From NCBI RefSeq assembly GCF_002003465.1, contig NZ_BDDQ01000035.1:1-60783 (forward strand): a stretch of DNA of 60,783 nucleotides, read 5' to 3'. The translations under genes and the position numbers were made by a program. Positions within the stretch are counted from its first letter, which is position 1. Each line of letters opens with the position of its first letter. The notes beneath the pieces were generated by a model, which ran no database searches, had not been told where the DNA came from, and saw nothing but the letters and a program-made list of their open reading frames with translations. The stretch is from Caenibacillus caldisaponilyticus. Its GTDB lineage: Bacteria > Bacillota > Bacilli > Bacillales > Sporolactobacillaceae. Below, piece after piece: positions 42,855-52,967 of this stretch.

Positions 42855-44612
42855 ATGCGTTTATTTCTTGATCTTTGGTGGTATTTCAAACAAGAAAAAT
42901 GGAAGTATCTTCTCGGCATTATCTTTTTGATCAGCTCCAGTTTTTTGTCAATGATCCCGCCGTATGTCGTCGGGCTCGTCGTGGACGAGATGCGCTCCGG
43001 CACGTTGACGGGAGCGGTTCTCGCCAAATGGCTTCTTTTTCTTGCCGCCGTTGGCGCCGTCTACTACGGGACGGGGTATGCGTGGCGGCAGATGATCTTT
43101 GGTTCGGCGGTCCGGCTTTCAAAACTTCTTAGAAATAAGTTGTTCCACTTGTTCACCCGCTTGTCGCCGAACTTTTATCATCACCGCCGCATCGGCGATT
43201 TGATGGCGCACGCGACCAACGACATTCGCGCGGTCGAAGACGCCGCGGGCGACGGCATTTTGACGCTCGTCGATTCGTTTACCATGGGCGCGATGGTCAT
43301 CGGAGCGATGGCCGGTCTTCTCAATTGGAAATTGACGATCATCGCCTTGATTCCGATGCCTTTTATGGCATGGGCGACGAGCAAGTACGGCTCGATGCTC
43401 CATGAACGCTTTCACCTGGCACAACAAGCGTTTTCGGATTTGAACGACAAGGTTCAGGAGAACGTTTCCGGCATGCGCGTCATCAAGGCTTTCGGCCAAG
43501 AAGAAGCGGAAAAACGGATGTTCGCCGCGCTGTCCGAAGATGTCGTCAAGAAAAACATCGCCGTCGCCAAAATCGACGCCCTTTTCGATCCGACCATCAC
43601 CTTCATCGTCGCGATCAGTTACTTTTTGTCGTTGACTTTCGGAGCGGTCTTCGTCGTCCACGGCACGATGACCATCGGCCAGCTCACCAGTTTTACGCTC
43701 TATTTGGGCCAGCTCGTCTGGCCGATGCTCGCCTTCGGTTTTCTCTTCAACATTGTGGAACGCGGCCGCGCTTCGCACGACCGCATCCAAACCTTGCTCG
43801 CTGAAGAACCGGACATCGCCGATCGAGAAGGGGCGCGCGACGAAGTGCCGTCCGGAAAGATCACTTACAATTTGAACGCTTTCACTTACAGCGGGGCGGC
43901 GGAACCGGCTTTGTCTGATATCCGCTTTGAACTGGAAAAAGGCGGAACGCTCGGCATCGTCGGCAAGACGGGTAGCGGCAAGACGACGCTGTTGAAGCTC
44001 TTGCTCCGGGAGTTTGACGCGCATGACGGCGCGATTGCTATCGGCGGCGTGCCGATTACCGAATATAAACTGGCAAGGCTCCGGGAAGCGATCGGATACG
44101 TGCCCCAGGATCATTTCCTGTTTTCGGCGACGATCGCGGAAAACATCGCTTTTGCCAAACCGGGCGCGACGCGGGCCGAGATTGAAGAAGCGGCGAAACT
44201 CGCGTGCATTCACGACGATATCCTCGGCTTCAAGGACGGCTACGACACGATCGTCGGCGAACGGGGCGTGACGCTGTCGGGCGGGCAAAAACAACGCATC
44301 TCGATCGCGCGCGCCTTGCTCATGGATCCCGAAATTTTGATTCTGGACGATTCGCTGTCCGCGGTCGACGCCGATACGGAAGAAGCGATCTTGAGCGCGT
44401 TAAAGGCGACGAGGCGCAATAAAACGACGCTGATCGCCGCTCATCGGATGAGCGCGGTGCAACACGCCGATTTGATTATCGTGTTGGAAAACGGGCGGAT
44501 CGTTGACCGCGGCGACCACGAGACGCTCATGCGCGGCGACAACTGGTACAGCGCCATGTACCGCCGGCAACAGCTCGAATCGCTCGTCGCCAAAGGAGGT
44601 GTGGCGGAATGA
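42855..44612 (+). CDS. bmrC: Multidrug ABC exporter subunit, BmrC (YheI)-like
   Basis: A 585-aa half-transporter with six membrane helices and an ATPase domain, the same length as B. subtilis BmrC. ATPase motifs: Walker A GKTGSGKTT, signature LSGGQKQR, and Walker B LILDDSLSAVD, in which aspartate replaces the catalytic glutamate, as in BmrC-type degenerate sites. It works as a heterodimer with the next gene and exports drugs. ATG at 42855 follows CAGGAGG. Expression is probably controlled by the leader-peptide attenuator just upstream. It overlaps the next gene by four bases. Confidence 0.9.
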   Translation: MRLFLDLWWYFKQEKWKYLLGIIFLISSSFLSMIPPYVVGLVVDEMRSGTLTGAVLAKWLLFLAAVGAVYYGTGYAWRQMIFGSAVRLSKLLRNKLFHLFTRLSPNFYHHRRIGDLMAHATNDIRAVEDAAGDGILTLVDSFTMGAMVIGAMAGLLNWKLTIIALIPMPFMAWATSKYGSMLHERFHLAQQAFSDLNDKVQENVSGMRVIKAFGQEEAEKRMFAALSEDVVKKNIAVAKIDALFDPTITFIVAISYFLSLTFGAVFVVHGTMTIGQLTSFTLYLGQLVWPMLAFGFLFNIVERGRASHDRIQTLLAEEPDIADREGARDEVPSGKITYNLNAFTYSGAAEPALSDIRFELEKGGTLGIVGKTGSGKTTLLKLLLREFDAHDGAIAIGGVPITEYKLARLREAIGYVPQDHFLFSATIAENIAFAKPGATRAEIEEAAKLACIHDDILGFKDGYDTIVGERGVTLSGGQKQRISIARALLMDPEILILDDSLSAVDADTEEAILSALKATRRNKTTLIAAHRMSAVQHADLIIVLENGRIVDRGDHETLMRGDNWYSAMYRRQQLESLVAKGGVAE

Positions 44613-46422
44613 CCACGGCTTTCAAAGAGGAGAAAATCACGAGCCAGCGCGTCTTTCGCCGACTGCTCGGCTATGCGGTGCCGCATAAGAAAGGGTTGGC
44701 CTACGCGTTTATCATGTTGATCCTCGGCACCGGCGCGACGTGCTCGGACCGATTTTGATGAAAATATTTATCGACGACTATCTGGCCCCGCGCCGTTTTG
44801 ATCCGCTCCCGCTGACGGCGCTTGCGGTTTCGTTCGTCCTTTTGTATGTCGTCTCGGTCGTTTTGCGCTATTACTCGACGATCCTTTTTCAAAAAGTGGC
44901 GCTGAAAATCGTCCAGCAAATGCGCATCGACGTGTTCGGCAAAGTCCAACATCTTGCGCTCCGCTTCTTTGACCGGACGCCGGGCGGCAGCCTCGTCTCG
45001 CGAATCACGAACGATACGGAAGCGATCAAAGACTTGTTCGTCAACGTGCTGTCGACGTTTCTGCAAAGCATCGTCTTCATGGTCGGCATTTTTATCGGCA
45101 TGTTCGTCCTGGACGTCAAAATCGCGGCGTTTTGCTTTTTGATCACGCCGCTCATCATCGCGCAGATGGCGGTTTACCGGCATTTCAGCGCAAAGGTTTA
45201 CCGGACGACCCGGCAAAAATTGAGCCAATTGAACGCCAAACTGAATGAATGCTTGCAAGGCATGAACATCATTCAGGCGATGCGCCAGGAAAAACGATTG
45301 CGCCGGGAATTCGGGACGATCAACCAGGAACATTACCTCGCGGAGCGCGGGGCGATAAGATTGAACAGCTTGCTTTTACGGCAAGCGGTTTATTCGGTTT
45401 ATTTGCTCGCGCTCATCATTGTGCTCGCCATTTTTGGCGTCCGCTCTATCGGCGGTGTCATTGAAATCGGCACCTTGTACGCTTTCGTCAATTACTTGGA
45501 CCGCTTTTTTGAGCCGATCAACTCGATGATGGTGCAGCTGACCCGATTCCAACAAGCGATCGTCAGCGCCGAGCGCGTCTTCGGTCTTCTCGACGAAGAC
45601 GATATGGCCCCGCAAAAAATCGGGCACGACCATCCGGAAATTCGCGAGGGGCTCATCGAATTTCATGATGTCTCTTTTTCGTATGACGGGAAAACCGACG
45701 TCTTAAAACATATTTCTTTCGTCGCCCGCCCCGGCGAAACCGTGGCGCTGGTCGGTCATACCGGCAGCGGCAAAAGTTCGATCGTCAATCTGCTCATGCG
45801 CTTTTATCCGGTCGAACGCGGACGCATTACGATTGACGGCGTCCCGCTCGAACGCTTCGACGACAAGGAGCTTCGGAAAAAAATCGGGCTCGTGCTCCAA
45901 GATCCCTTTTTGTTCGTCGGGGATATTAAAAGCAACATACGCTTAAACAATGAAGAGATCAGCGATGAGGAAGTGAGGCGGGCGGCGGAGTTCGTGCAGG
46001 CCGACGCCTTCATTCAAAAATTGCCGAAGCAATACGACGAACCGATCGGTGAACGGGGGGCGACGCTGTCGAGCGGCGAGCGCCAGCTTCTGTCGTTTGC
46101 CCGGACGATGGCGCTGCAACCGAAGATCCTCGTGCTTGATGAAGCGACGGCGAGCGTCGATACGGAAACGGAAGAGGCGATTCAGCAGGCGCTCAAAAAG
46201 ATGCGAAAAGGGCGGACGACGATCGCCATTGCGCACCGGCTGTCGACGATTCGCGATGCCGACCAAATCCTCGTGCTTCACAAAGGTGAAATCGTCGAAC
46301 GCGGCACGCATGAGGAATTGATCGCGAAAAAAGGGTTGTATCATAAAATGTACACCTTGCAACAAGGCGAAAGCGATGCCTTGCGCGAAGGCGAAGAGGA
46401 ATCGGCGCCGGCGGGGCGCTGA
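44609..46422 (+). pseudogene. bmrD: Multidrug ABC exporter subunit, BmrD (YheH)-like, frameshifted
   Basis: The partner half-transporter. From ATG 44609 (behind AAAGGAGGTG) the product runs MTTAFKEEKITSQRVFRRLL, then a first membrane helix, and hits a stop at 44758 after GTGATCSDRF. Adding one base near 44735 (GGCGCGACG to GGCGCCGACG) restores GTGADVLGPILMKIFIDDYLAP and an intact frame to 46422, about 604 aa in all. Later motifs are normal: GHTGSGKSS, the non-standard signature LSSGERQL and Walker B ILVLDEATASVD with the catalytic glutamate. It may be a sequencing error; if real, the exporter is dead, unless translation restarts at 44740 or 44758. Confidence 0.88.
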
Positions 46423-46601
46423 GCCGCGCGGCGCTTATGGAAAGCAGTAGGATGGGACCTGTCCGGCCTCATAATACGCAACAAGAAAGCAATGCGCTAA
46501 TAGCAATGTATTATAAATGTACCGCGGTAAGCCGCGAGTAAAAAAATCCTCGCTTTTCCATGGGAAAATGCCGGCGGGGTTGACTAAATGGACCTGATAA
46601 A
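46423..46601. other. Short gap with hairpin
   Basis: A CGCGG-TAAG-CCGCG hairpin (about 46525-46540) in an AT-rich section; its role is unknown. There is no gene. Confidence 0.35.
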
Positions 46602-46636
46602 AAAGGGATTCAGGCAGCTTCTGCCTGAATCCCTTT
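46602..46636 (-). terminator. Terminator of the LysM/SleB hydrolase gene
   Basis: Perfect 16-base stem AAAGGGATTCAGGCAG with CTGCCTGAATCCCTTT; on the minus strand a T-run follows. Confidence 0.92.
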
Positions 46637-46687
46637 GCGTTTGGCTGCGGCCCCGGCTCGAAACTCAAGAGTTGCCGGGCGCCCGCG

Positions 46688-47308
46688 TCATTTTTTAAAG
46701 ACGTGATGACCGATGACCGCCGTGGTCGTCATATTGTTGAAGACGCGCGTTTTCGCGATTTTCGGGTTGTAGAAATAGAGCGAACCATCGGTGCGGTTTT
46801 CGGTCGCCAATGCCCGGTCGACCGCTTCGTAATCGGATGGCGCCGGCGTGTTGTGGATTGCGCCGGTCGCCACCGGTGTAAACTGACCGGGTTGTTCGAT
46901 GACCGCTTTGACGGTGTCGGGGAATCTTGGGTCTTTGACGCGATTGAGGACCACTTGGGCCACTTTCACTTTCCCCTCAAACGGCTCGCCGCCGGCCTCC
47001 GCGTGCACGAGTTGGGCAAGCAGTTGGCGGTCAGACGGGGATAATGCCGTTTTTTGCGCTTCTCTATTTACACCAGCGGGTTTTTTCACTTTGTTCGTAT
47101 CAAGGTTAATGGATTCCCCGACCATGATGAAATCGGGATCCTTGATTTGCGGATTGAGATGGATGATTTGGTCAAGCGTCAGGTGGTGCGCATTGGCGAT
47201 TTTCCACATCGAATCTCCCGGTTTGGCCGTATAGGCGAACGCGGAGGCGCCGGGAGCCAGCAAACCGACAGCAAGTGCCATCGCTATGATTGGTTTTGTT
47301 TTTTTCAT
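46688..47308 (-). CDS. LysM-containing SleB/CwlJ-type cell wall hydrolase (YkvT-like)
   Basis: A 206-aa exported enzyme: signal peptide (1-25), one LysM peptidoglycan-binding domain (about 26-70: YTAKPGDSMWKIANAHHL, INLDTN), a short linker, and a Hydrolase_2/SleB catalytic domain (about 90-206). The family signature LVHAEAGGEPFEGKVKVAQV, with the catalytic glutamate in HAEA, is followed by VLNRVKDPRFPDTV. Such enzymes cut cortex or cell wall peptidoglycan during germination or growth. The size matches B. subtilis YkvT. It is encoded on its own. Confidence 0.92.
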   Translation of the reverse strand: MKKTKPIIAMALAVGLLAPGASAFAYTAKPGDSMWKIANAHHLTLDQIIHLNPQIKDPDFIMVGESINLDTNKVKKPAGVNREAQKTALSPSDRQLLAQLVHAEAGGEPFEGKVKVAQVVLNRVKDPRFPDTVKAVIEQPGQFTPVATGAIHNTPAPSDYEAVDRALATENRTDGSLYFYNPKIAKTRVFNNMTTTAVIGHHVFKK

Positions 47309-47626
47309 TATGCATCACCCGTCATAATCATACGTCCCCCGTCCGGATCGCTGAGGGTCGTTCCATTTACAAGTCGTTTACGTTCCGATGACAAGCCTGT
47401 CATCTTGTAACATTCATGTGGTTTGTACGGTTCGAGTGCGGACGATGGGCCCGGCCAAAGCGGAGCGCCGTTACGATAACGGGCGGACGATAAAACGCGG
47501 AGGCTCAGGTTACCCTAATACAGCATGGGTGTGTTCAAATTCCTTGACTGAGGGGGTGTCTCGGTTTATTCTGGATGGGTGTGTTTAAAAGTCACTATTC
47601 CTATCTGTTTGCTGGGAGGTAGACGA
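47309..47626. other. tcyA promoter region
   Basis: TTGACT (47544-47549), 17 bases and TATTCT (47567-47572) make a plausible promoter. It lies exactly between two near-identical 15-base direct repeats ATGGGTGTGTTCAAA (47525-47539) and ATGGGTGTGTTTAAA (47575-47589), 50 bases apart. No riboswitch is seen. Confidence 0.5.
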
Positions 47627-48427
47627 ATGAAAAAATTCATGCCGTTTGTCGCCGCTTTGTTCCTCGTCATCGGCCTCGCCGGCTGCGGGAACGCCGGTCA
47701 AAACGCTGCCAAGACGGGCGGACAAAGCTTATATGATACCATCAAAGAAAAAGGGGTTCTCACGATCGGAACGGAGGGCACCTACCCGCCGTTCACGTAC
47801 CGCGACCAACATCAAAAACTTACGGGATTTGACGTGGAGCTCGCCTGCGAAGTCGCCAAGCGGCTCGGCGTCAAACCGAAGTTCGTCGAAACGAAATGGG
47901 ACGGCATGATCGCGGGCCTCGATTCCAAACGATACGATATGATCGCCAATGAAGTCGGCATTACACCGGACCGAAAGAAAAAATACGAGTTTTCCGATCC
48001 CTACATCAAATCGCGGGCGGTGTTGATCGTCGCAAAAAACAATCACACCATCCATTCGTTTAAAGATTTGAAGGGGAAAAAGGTCGCCCAGTCCTTGACG
48101 AGCAACTTTGTGAAAATCGCGGAGAGTTACGGGGCGGTGAACACCCCGGTCGACGGCTTCGACCAAGCGATCAGCCTGGTCACGTCGGGGCGGGTCGATG
48201 CGACGGTGAACGACAATCTCTCGTATTACGATCTTTTGAAAAAACAGCCGAATATCGGCGTGAAAAAGGTCGATGAATTGTGCCATGCCTCACAAAGCGC
48301 CTTTATGTTCCGCAAAGGAAGCGGAAAACTGGTGGACCAAGTCAACAAAGCGCTTGCCGAGATGAAAAAAGACGGCACTTACTTAAAGATCTCCAAAAAG
48401 TATTTCGGCACCGACGTGTCGAAATAA
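47627..48427 (+). CDS. tcyA: Cystine ABC transporter, binding lipoprotein
   Basis: A 266-aa extracellular binding protein anchored by lipid (lipobox LAGC, Cys20 region). The family 3 amino-acid-binding signature is clear: GVLTIGTEGTYPPFTYRD, LTGFDVELACEVAKRLG and GKKVAQSLTSNF. The C-terminal DQVNKALAEMKKDGTYLKISKKYFG closely follows B. subtilis TcyA. ATG at 47627 follows GGGAGGT. First gene of a binding protein-permease-ATPase operon for uptake of cystine. Confidence 0.88.
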   Translation: MKKFMPFVAALFLVIGLAGCGNAGQNAAKTGGQSLYDTIKEKGVLTIGTEGTYPPFTYRDQHQKLTGFDVELACEVAKRLGVKPKFVETKWDGMIAGLDSKRYDMIANEVGITPDRKKKYEFSDPYIKSRAVLIVAKNNHTIHSFKDLKGKKVAQSLTSNFVKIAESYGAVNTPVDGFDQAISLVTSGRVDATVNDNLSYYDLLKKQPNIGVKKVDELCHASQSAFMFRKGSGKLVDQVNKALAEMKKDGTYLKISKKYFGTDVSK

Positions 48428-48440
48428 GTGAGGGTCGGCC

Positions 48441-49124
48441 ATGTTCTTCAGTGATCGCGCGACGCAGGTATGGCATCTTTTGCTTGACTCGTTTTGGCCG
48501 TTGTTAAAAGCGGGCATCGTTTTTACGATCCCGCTGACCCTCATCACTTTTATTCTCGGCCTTATTTTAGGGTTTTTCACGGCGATCGCCCGCTTGTCGA
48601 AGTTTAAGGCGCTGGCCGCCATCGCCAGATTTTATGTATGGATTTTCCGCGGCACCCCGCTGCTCGTGCAGCTGTTCATCTTGTATTACGGGTTGCCGAG
48701 CATCGGCATCCTCCTGAATCCCTTTCTCGCCGCGGTGATCGGATTTTCGTTGAACGTGGGGGCCTATGCCTCAGAGATCATCCGCGCCGCGATTCAGTCG
48801 ATCGATCGCGGTCAGTGGGAGGCGGCGTATGCCATCGGCATGACGAAAAGGCAGGCGATGTGGCGCATCATCATGCCGCAGGCCGTGCGCGTCGCGATTC
48901 CGCCCCTCGGCAATTCTTTCATCGCGCTCGTCAAAGACACGTCGCTGGCGGCAACGATCACCGTGGGGGATCTGTTCCGCAAAGCACAAGAAATCGCCGC
49001 TGAACGATATGAACCGTTTTGGCTGTACATTGAAGCGGCGTTCATCTATCTCATCTTTTGTTCGGTCCTCAATGTGATGCAAGCCCAAATGGAAAAACGG
49101 GTGGACCGCCATGTTGCCAAATAA
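48441..49124 (+). CDS. tcyB: Cystine ABC transporter, permease
   Basis: A 227-aa polar amino-acid permease with five membrane helices. It shows the HisM/GlnP pattern: [18 protein letters not shown], and the EAA loop [22 protein letters not shown], by which it contacts the ATPase. Start ATG 13 bases after the tcyA stop with GTGAGGG before it. Part of the tcyABC operon. Confidence 0.92.
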   Translation: MFFSDRATQVWHLLLDSFWPLLKAGIVFTIPLTLITFILGLILGFFTAIARLSKFKALAAIARFYVWIFRGTPLLVQLFILYYGLPSIGILLNPFLAAVIGFSLNVGAYASEIIRAAIQSIDRGQWEAAYAIGMTKRQAMWRIIMPQAVRVAIPPLGNSFIALVKDTSLAATITVGDLFRKAQEIAAERYEPFWLYIEAAFIYLIFCSVLNVMQAQMEKRVDRHVAK

Positions 49125-49141
49125 ATGGGAGGACATCGCTC

Positions 49142-49888
49142 ATGATCGCCATTCACGACTTGCACAAAGCCTTTAAGGGCCATGAAGTCCTCAAAGGCAT
49201 TGATTTAACGGTTAAAAAAGGAGAGACGGTCGTGATCATCGGCCCGTCCGGTTCGGGAAAAACGACGTTTCTCCGCTGCATCAATCTTTTGGAATTTCCG
49301 GATAGCGGGTCGATTCAAATCGGCGACCGCGCTTTGACGTTTCAGCCGGGGATTCGCCATCGTTCGAAGGAAGTGACGGCTTTTCGCCAGCGGACGGGCA
49401 TGGTCTTTCAAGGCTATAATTTATTTCCGCACCGAACGGCGCTGGAAAACGTGATGGAAGGACAGATCGTCGTCCTCAAGCGCCCGAAGGAAGAAGCGCG
49501 CGAAATCGCCATGGACCTTTTGCGCAAGGTCGGGCTGGAAGCGCATGCCGACAAATATCCGCACCAATTATCGGGCGGCCAGGAACAGCGCGTCGGCATC
49601 GCCCGGGCCATGGCGATGAATCCGGATGTCATTCTCTTCGATGAGCCGACGTCGGCGCTCGATCCCGAACTTGTCGGCGAAGTGCTCAAAGTGATGAAAG
49701 ACTTGGCAAACGAAGGGATGACGATGATCGTCGTCACCCACGAAATGAGGTTTGCCCGTGAAGTCGCCGACCGCGTCATTTTTATGGATGACGGGCGCAT
49801 CGTCGAACAGGGCACGCCCGAAGATATCTTTGACTGCGCGCAAAACCAACGGACACGGCAATTTTTGCGGCGCCTCACCGAAGCGTAA
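49142..49888 (+). CDS. tcyC: Cystine ABC transporter, ATPase
   Basis: A 248-aa ATPase of the polar amino-acid uptake family: Walker [11 protein letters not shown]-loop [18 protein letters not shown], signature LSGGQEQR, Walker [15 protein letters not shown] and the switch histidine in [12 protein letters not shown] at 49142 follows TGGGAGGAC, 17 bases after the tcyB stop. Last gene of the operon. The match to TcyC rests mainly on its partners. Confidence 0.93.
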   Translation: MIAIHDLHKAFKGHEVLKGIDLTVKKGETVVIIGPSGSGKTTFLRCINLLEFPDSGSIQIGDRALTFQPGIRHRSKEVTAFRQRTGMVFQGYNLFPHRTALENVMEGQIVVLKRPKEEAREIAMDLLRKVGLEAHADKYPHQLSGGQEQRVGIARAMAMNPDVILFDEPTSALDPELVGEVLKVMKDLANEGMTMIVVTHEMRFAREVADRVIFMDDGRIVEQGTPEDIFDCAQNQRTRQFLRRLTEA

Positions 49889-50038
49889 TCATCACCTATT
49901 GCCAGGCCGTCACTCATCTTGGACAGCCTTTCCGAGCCGGCGGAAGGGCTATTTTTTATTCTGATAGAAAGGCGTCCGCCGTTTTTTAATGACCTCCGAC
50001 TCCATGTGTAACGACGAACGGTTTCCGCAGCGAGGCGA

Positions 50039-50515
50039 TCATCCATCGCGATGGGATGGCGCCGTGATTTTTTCCAAAAGCCATTTTAAAAAAAGGCCGA
50101 TGCCCACGCCGGGTAGGACGCACATTATCGGGAAAAATACCGGACCGATCGCCCCGCTAATCCAATTGTCCCTCGCCGCATAGATGAGGCCGACGGTCAC
50201 GCTGTAGGCGGAAAACACAAAGGGCAGAAAACTGAGCGGCGCGACCGGCTCGCCCGCGTTTTTATACGCGTCCCACATGGAATAAAAGTAAATACATGGA
50301 TAAAACATGAGCCAATCGATGTCGGCTGCCGCAACGGCCATTCTCATCTCGCCGTTAAAGCTGAGTTGAATCACCCGGTTAAAATGGGCGTTGGTATTGA
50401 CGACCATTTCCAATACGATAAAAACGATGCCTTTGAAAAAATGGCGGTTCAATAATTGACCAAAGCCCGGAAAGGCGATGGACCAAAATAATCTTTCGAA
50501 CTTTTTCACGACCAT
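50039..50515 (-). CDS. Integral membrane protein of unknown function
   Basis: A 158-aa protein opening with FWSIAFPGFGQLLNRHFFKGIVFIVLE, the G-x-GQ-x-x-N/K-x-x-x-x-KG pattern of TM2-like and YrzE-like membrane proteins in Bacillus. Four or so hydrophobic stretches follow. A Gly/Pro-rich C-terminal helix (CVLPGVGIGLFLKWLLEK) is near the end. The start ATG lies behind GATCATGG-type sequence with no strong ribosome site. No function can be given. Confidence 0.7.
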   Translation of the reverse strand: MVVKKFERLFWSIAFPGFGQLLNRHFFKGIVFIVLEMVVNTNAHFNRVIQLSFNGEMRMAVAAADIDWLMFYPCIYFYSMWDAYKNAGEPVAPLSFLPFVFSAYSVTVGLIYAARDNWISGAIGPVFFPIMCVLPGVGIGLFLKWLLEKITAPSHRDG

Positions 50516-50700
50516 GATCCTTTGCTAGTGGTGTTCGGTCGCCGGAGGCGCACTACAGCGCGAGTTTCTTGAATCATGCGGGGACCGCAGCGAAGCATCG
50601 ATGTGCGATTCCCCCGAAAAACTCCGTTTTTTTTTATTATGTGATCTCTGGATAAAAATATCCCCTTCCGAAAATGAATCGCACCGCAGCCTGCCTGCGC

Positions 50701-51789
50701 TTATTCGACGAGACCGGCGTGGGCTAGGTTAAAGTCGATGTGGATTTCGAAGCGGCAGTTTTTATAACGATCCCTCCAATCGTTCGGATCCCAGTGGCGC
50801 GAATAACTGTGCACGTAGTTGCCGATTCTGAGCGGATCGACGTCGAGGGTTTGCAGCTGCCGGATCATTTTCAAGCCTTCTTTTTCGAGCGTCTGTTCCA
50901 TCTTCTTTTTCAGAATCCTCATTTTCTGCGGGGTGAAATGGACGGCCGTTTCTCGTAAATAACCCTGCATATGGATATCGACACGGATGAGCGGCGCCGG
51001 GGAATCGGCGTTTTTGACGTGGTATTTGACCTTGGAACCGATGTTTTCAAACGTGATGTATTCTTTCTTCTTCCAAGGAATGGCGAACGATCCGCTTCTG
51101 AATGATTCGAAAAGCATCTTAAAGATCATCGCTTTTCCGAATGGGATGTAGTCGACATACCGGTCGCCTTTAAAAAGGGCGATCCCCTTGATCTTGATAT
51201 GGTCGCCTTTCCTTTCGAGAAGCGGCATGAACGGATCCATGCCTTTTCCGTAATAACTGTAAAGGAAATCATGAAGGTCGTTCGACGGGAAATTTCTTTT
51301 GATGTTGTTCCTGATCAAGTTGCTTAAGTAAATGGAAACGAGCGGATCCGATCGGTACTGTCCCTTTAACATGTCGCCGGCGCTGCCGTCCACGATGGCG
51401 AGATTTAATGCCCGGCCGATATCCGGATTACGGTTCAAGAGATCCGCGTATTTATAAAGGCCGCGTTTGGCCAAGTCTTTTCCGTACAGGACGACGAGCA
51501 GTTTCCCGATCTCAAGCGGGTATTCCGACTCGGAGTCCAACAGAGACCGGTCTTGTACGCCTTTGGAGACGATGACTGAAAAGCTGTCGATCATCGATTG
51601 GACTTGTCCGCTCCCGCCGGTTTGGGCGTAGACGGGCGTGGCGACCGTGCCGTAAACTTTATCCTGTCCCGCGTAGTCATAACCGATGGCTTCGGCAAGT
51701 TTGATGTCATCAATGACTTTCGGTTCTTCGCATGCGGCCAAAACCGGGATGAGCATCAGGATCGCCAGGGCGGCTTTAACCTTGGCCAT
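50701..51789 (-). CDS. Germination receptor C subunit (Ger(x)C lipoprotein)
   Basis: A 362-aa lipoprotein (signal and lipobox LAAC, Cys20) of the GerAC family, the outer lipid-anchored subunit of nutrient germinant receptors in the spore inner membrane. Typical features are DDIKLAEAIGYDY, VVLYGKDLAKRGLYKYAD and the C-terminal domain with IRVDIHMQGYLRE. It overlaps the B-subunit gene by 14 bases. Last gene of a D-A-B-C operon. Which receptor paralogue it corresponds to cannot be told from the sequence. Confidence 0.92.
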   Translation of the reverse strand: MAKVKAALAILMLIPVLAACEEPKVIDDIKLAEAIGYDYAGQDKVYGTVATPVYAQTGGSGQVQSMIDSFSVIVSKGVQDRSLLDSESEYPLEIGKLLVVLYGKDLAKRGLYKYADLLNRNPDIGRALNLAIVDGSAGDMLKGQYRSDPLVSIYLSNLIRNNIKRNFPSNDLHDFLYSYYGKGMDPFMPLLERKGDHIKIKGIALFKGDRYVDYIPFGKAMIFKMLFESFRSGSFAIPWKKKEYITFENIGSKVKYHVKNADSPAPLIRVDIHMQGYLRETAVHFTPQKMRILKKKMEQTLEKEGLKMIRQLQTLDVDPLRIGNYVHSYSRHWDPNDWRDRYKNCRFEIHIDFNLAHAGLVE

Positions 51790-52876
51790 GTCGTTTCCTC
51801 ACTTTTTGCAGAATGGTTTGATAGATGAACAGGATGGGGATATAAGCGTACAGCAGGTAAAATCCAATCAGTGCTTGCGTCATGTTCAGTTGGTTGACGA
51901 GTTGGCGATTTTTAAAGAAATAGCCGGCGATGACGATCGCGATGAGCATGATGAGGACGGTCACGCGTTGATTGAACCCGAATAAGCGCTTCGTCGCCCG
52001 CGACGCCGACCATATGGCCAAGCATAAGTTCGGCAGGATGGTGAACAACCAGATCGTCACCCCGATGTATTCAAACCGCTCCATAAAGGGCAGCTGGACG
52101 ATCTCCCATAGTGCGAGCGACGGCCAGACAATATGGTTCAGTTCTTCTTCATTAAAATAAACTTGGGGGACGATCAGCACGAGCTCATAAAGAAAGATGG
52201 CCGTCCAGATGCCGTAATGCCCCCATTTCCTTGCCTGCTTCGGTTCTTTTAAAAACGGGTAAAACATCAGCAAGAATTCGAAGCCTTCATAACACAACGT
52301 GATTTGTTGCACGCCTTTCAGCATATCGGCAGCGGAATGGTTGAAGTACGGCAAGAGATTGTAATAATCGGCGTTTTTCAGCGGAAAGAAAAGGGTGAAC
52401 AACAACGGCATCGTATAGATGACGCTTAAAAAATTGATGCCCACGATCGAGCGAAAACCGCCGGCAATAAAAGAATAGGCGACGATGGCGACGATGATGC
52501 TCAACATCCAATAAGACATTTTCGGAAACATCCAGACCGTGACGATTTCGACATACGTGCGCAGCACGACCAATCCGGAGAGGGCGAAATAGCCGGCCGC
52601 CGCTAGAGTGAGGAAACCGCCGATCCAGCGGCCGAACAGCGATTCGTGGAGAGTGATCAAATCGCCGCCGCCTCTTTCCAGAAGCCGAAACATCATCCAG
52701 AGAATGATCTGGACGCAAAAGCCGGCGATGAACACGACCATCCACGAGTCGCTCCCGGTCACTTGGCTGAGCACGCGTTGGTAACCCAATATACCGACAC
52801 CTACGAGGACCGACTCAAAGAGAAATAATAGAAAGAACGGCGATACTTGATGATCTTCCGGTACTTTGACACGCAT
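51776..52876 (-). CDS. Germination receptor B subunit (GerAB-type permease-like)
   Basis: A 366-aa protein with ten membrane helices of the amino-acid/polyamine/organocation fold, the subunit that binds the germinant (GerAB family). It opens VSPFFLLFLFESVLVGVGILGYQR and has LTLCYEGFEFLLMFYPFLKEP-like text in the middle (ITLCYEGFEFLLMFYPFL). The start ATG follows GGAGTG. It stands 91 bases after the A-subunit gene. Confidence 0.94.
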   Translation of the reverse strand: MRVKVPEDHQVSPFFLLFLFESVLVGVGILGYQRVLSQVTGSDSWMVVFIAGFCVQIILWMMFRLLERGGGDLITLHESLFGRWIGGFLTLAAAGYFALSGLVVLRTYVEIVTVWMFPKMSYWMLSIIVAIVAYSFIAGGFRSIVGINFLSVIYTMPLLFTLFFPLKNADYYNLLPYFNHSAADMLKGVQQITLCYEGFEFLLMFYPFLKEPKQARKWGHYGIWTAIFLYELVLIVPQVYFNEEELNHIVWPSLALWEIVQLPFMERFEYIGVTIWLFTILPNLCLAIWSASRATKRLFGFNQRVTVLIMLIAIVIAGYFFKNRQLVNQLNMTQALIGFYLLYAYIPILFIYQTILQKVRKRHGQG

Positions 52877-52967
52877 CCATGTTCACTCCATTTTTAAAAA
52901 GGCGTTCTCAGTCGATCATCGCATGGTGAAGGCGCCAGAGCGGTACGCCGGGATGCCGGGCGATCGG

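Noticed and set aside
43119-44294. 391-codon minus-strand frame inside the BmrC-like gene
   Set aside because: Antisense to an ABC transporter with all motifs in the plus frame; rich in Arg/His/Asp as expected for a shadow.
47400-47460. tRNA-like GGTTCGAGT segment
   Set aside because: No acceptor stem, D-arm or anticodon arm can be built around it.
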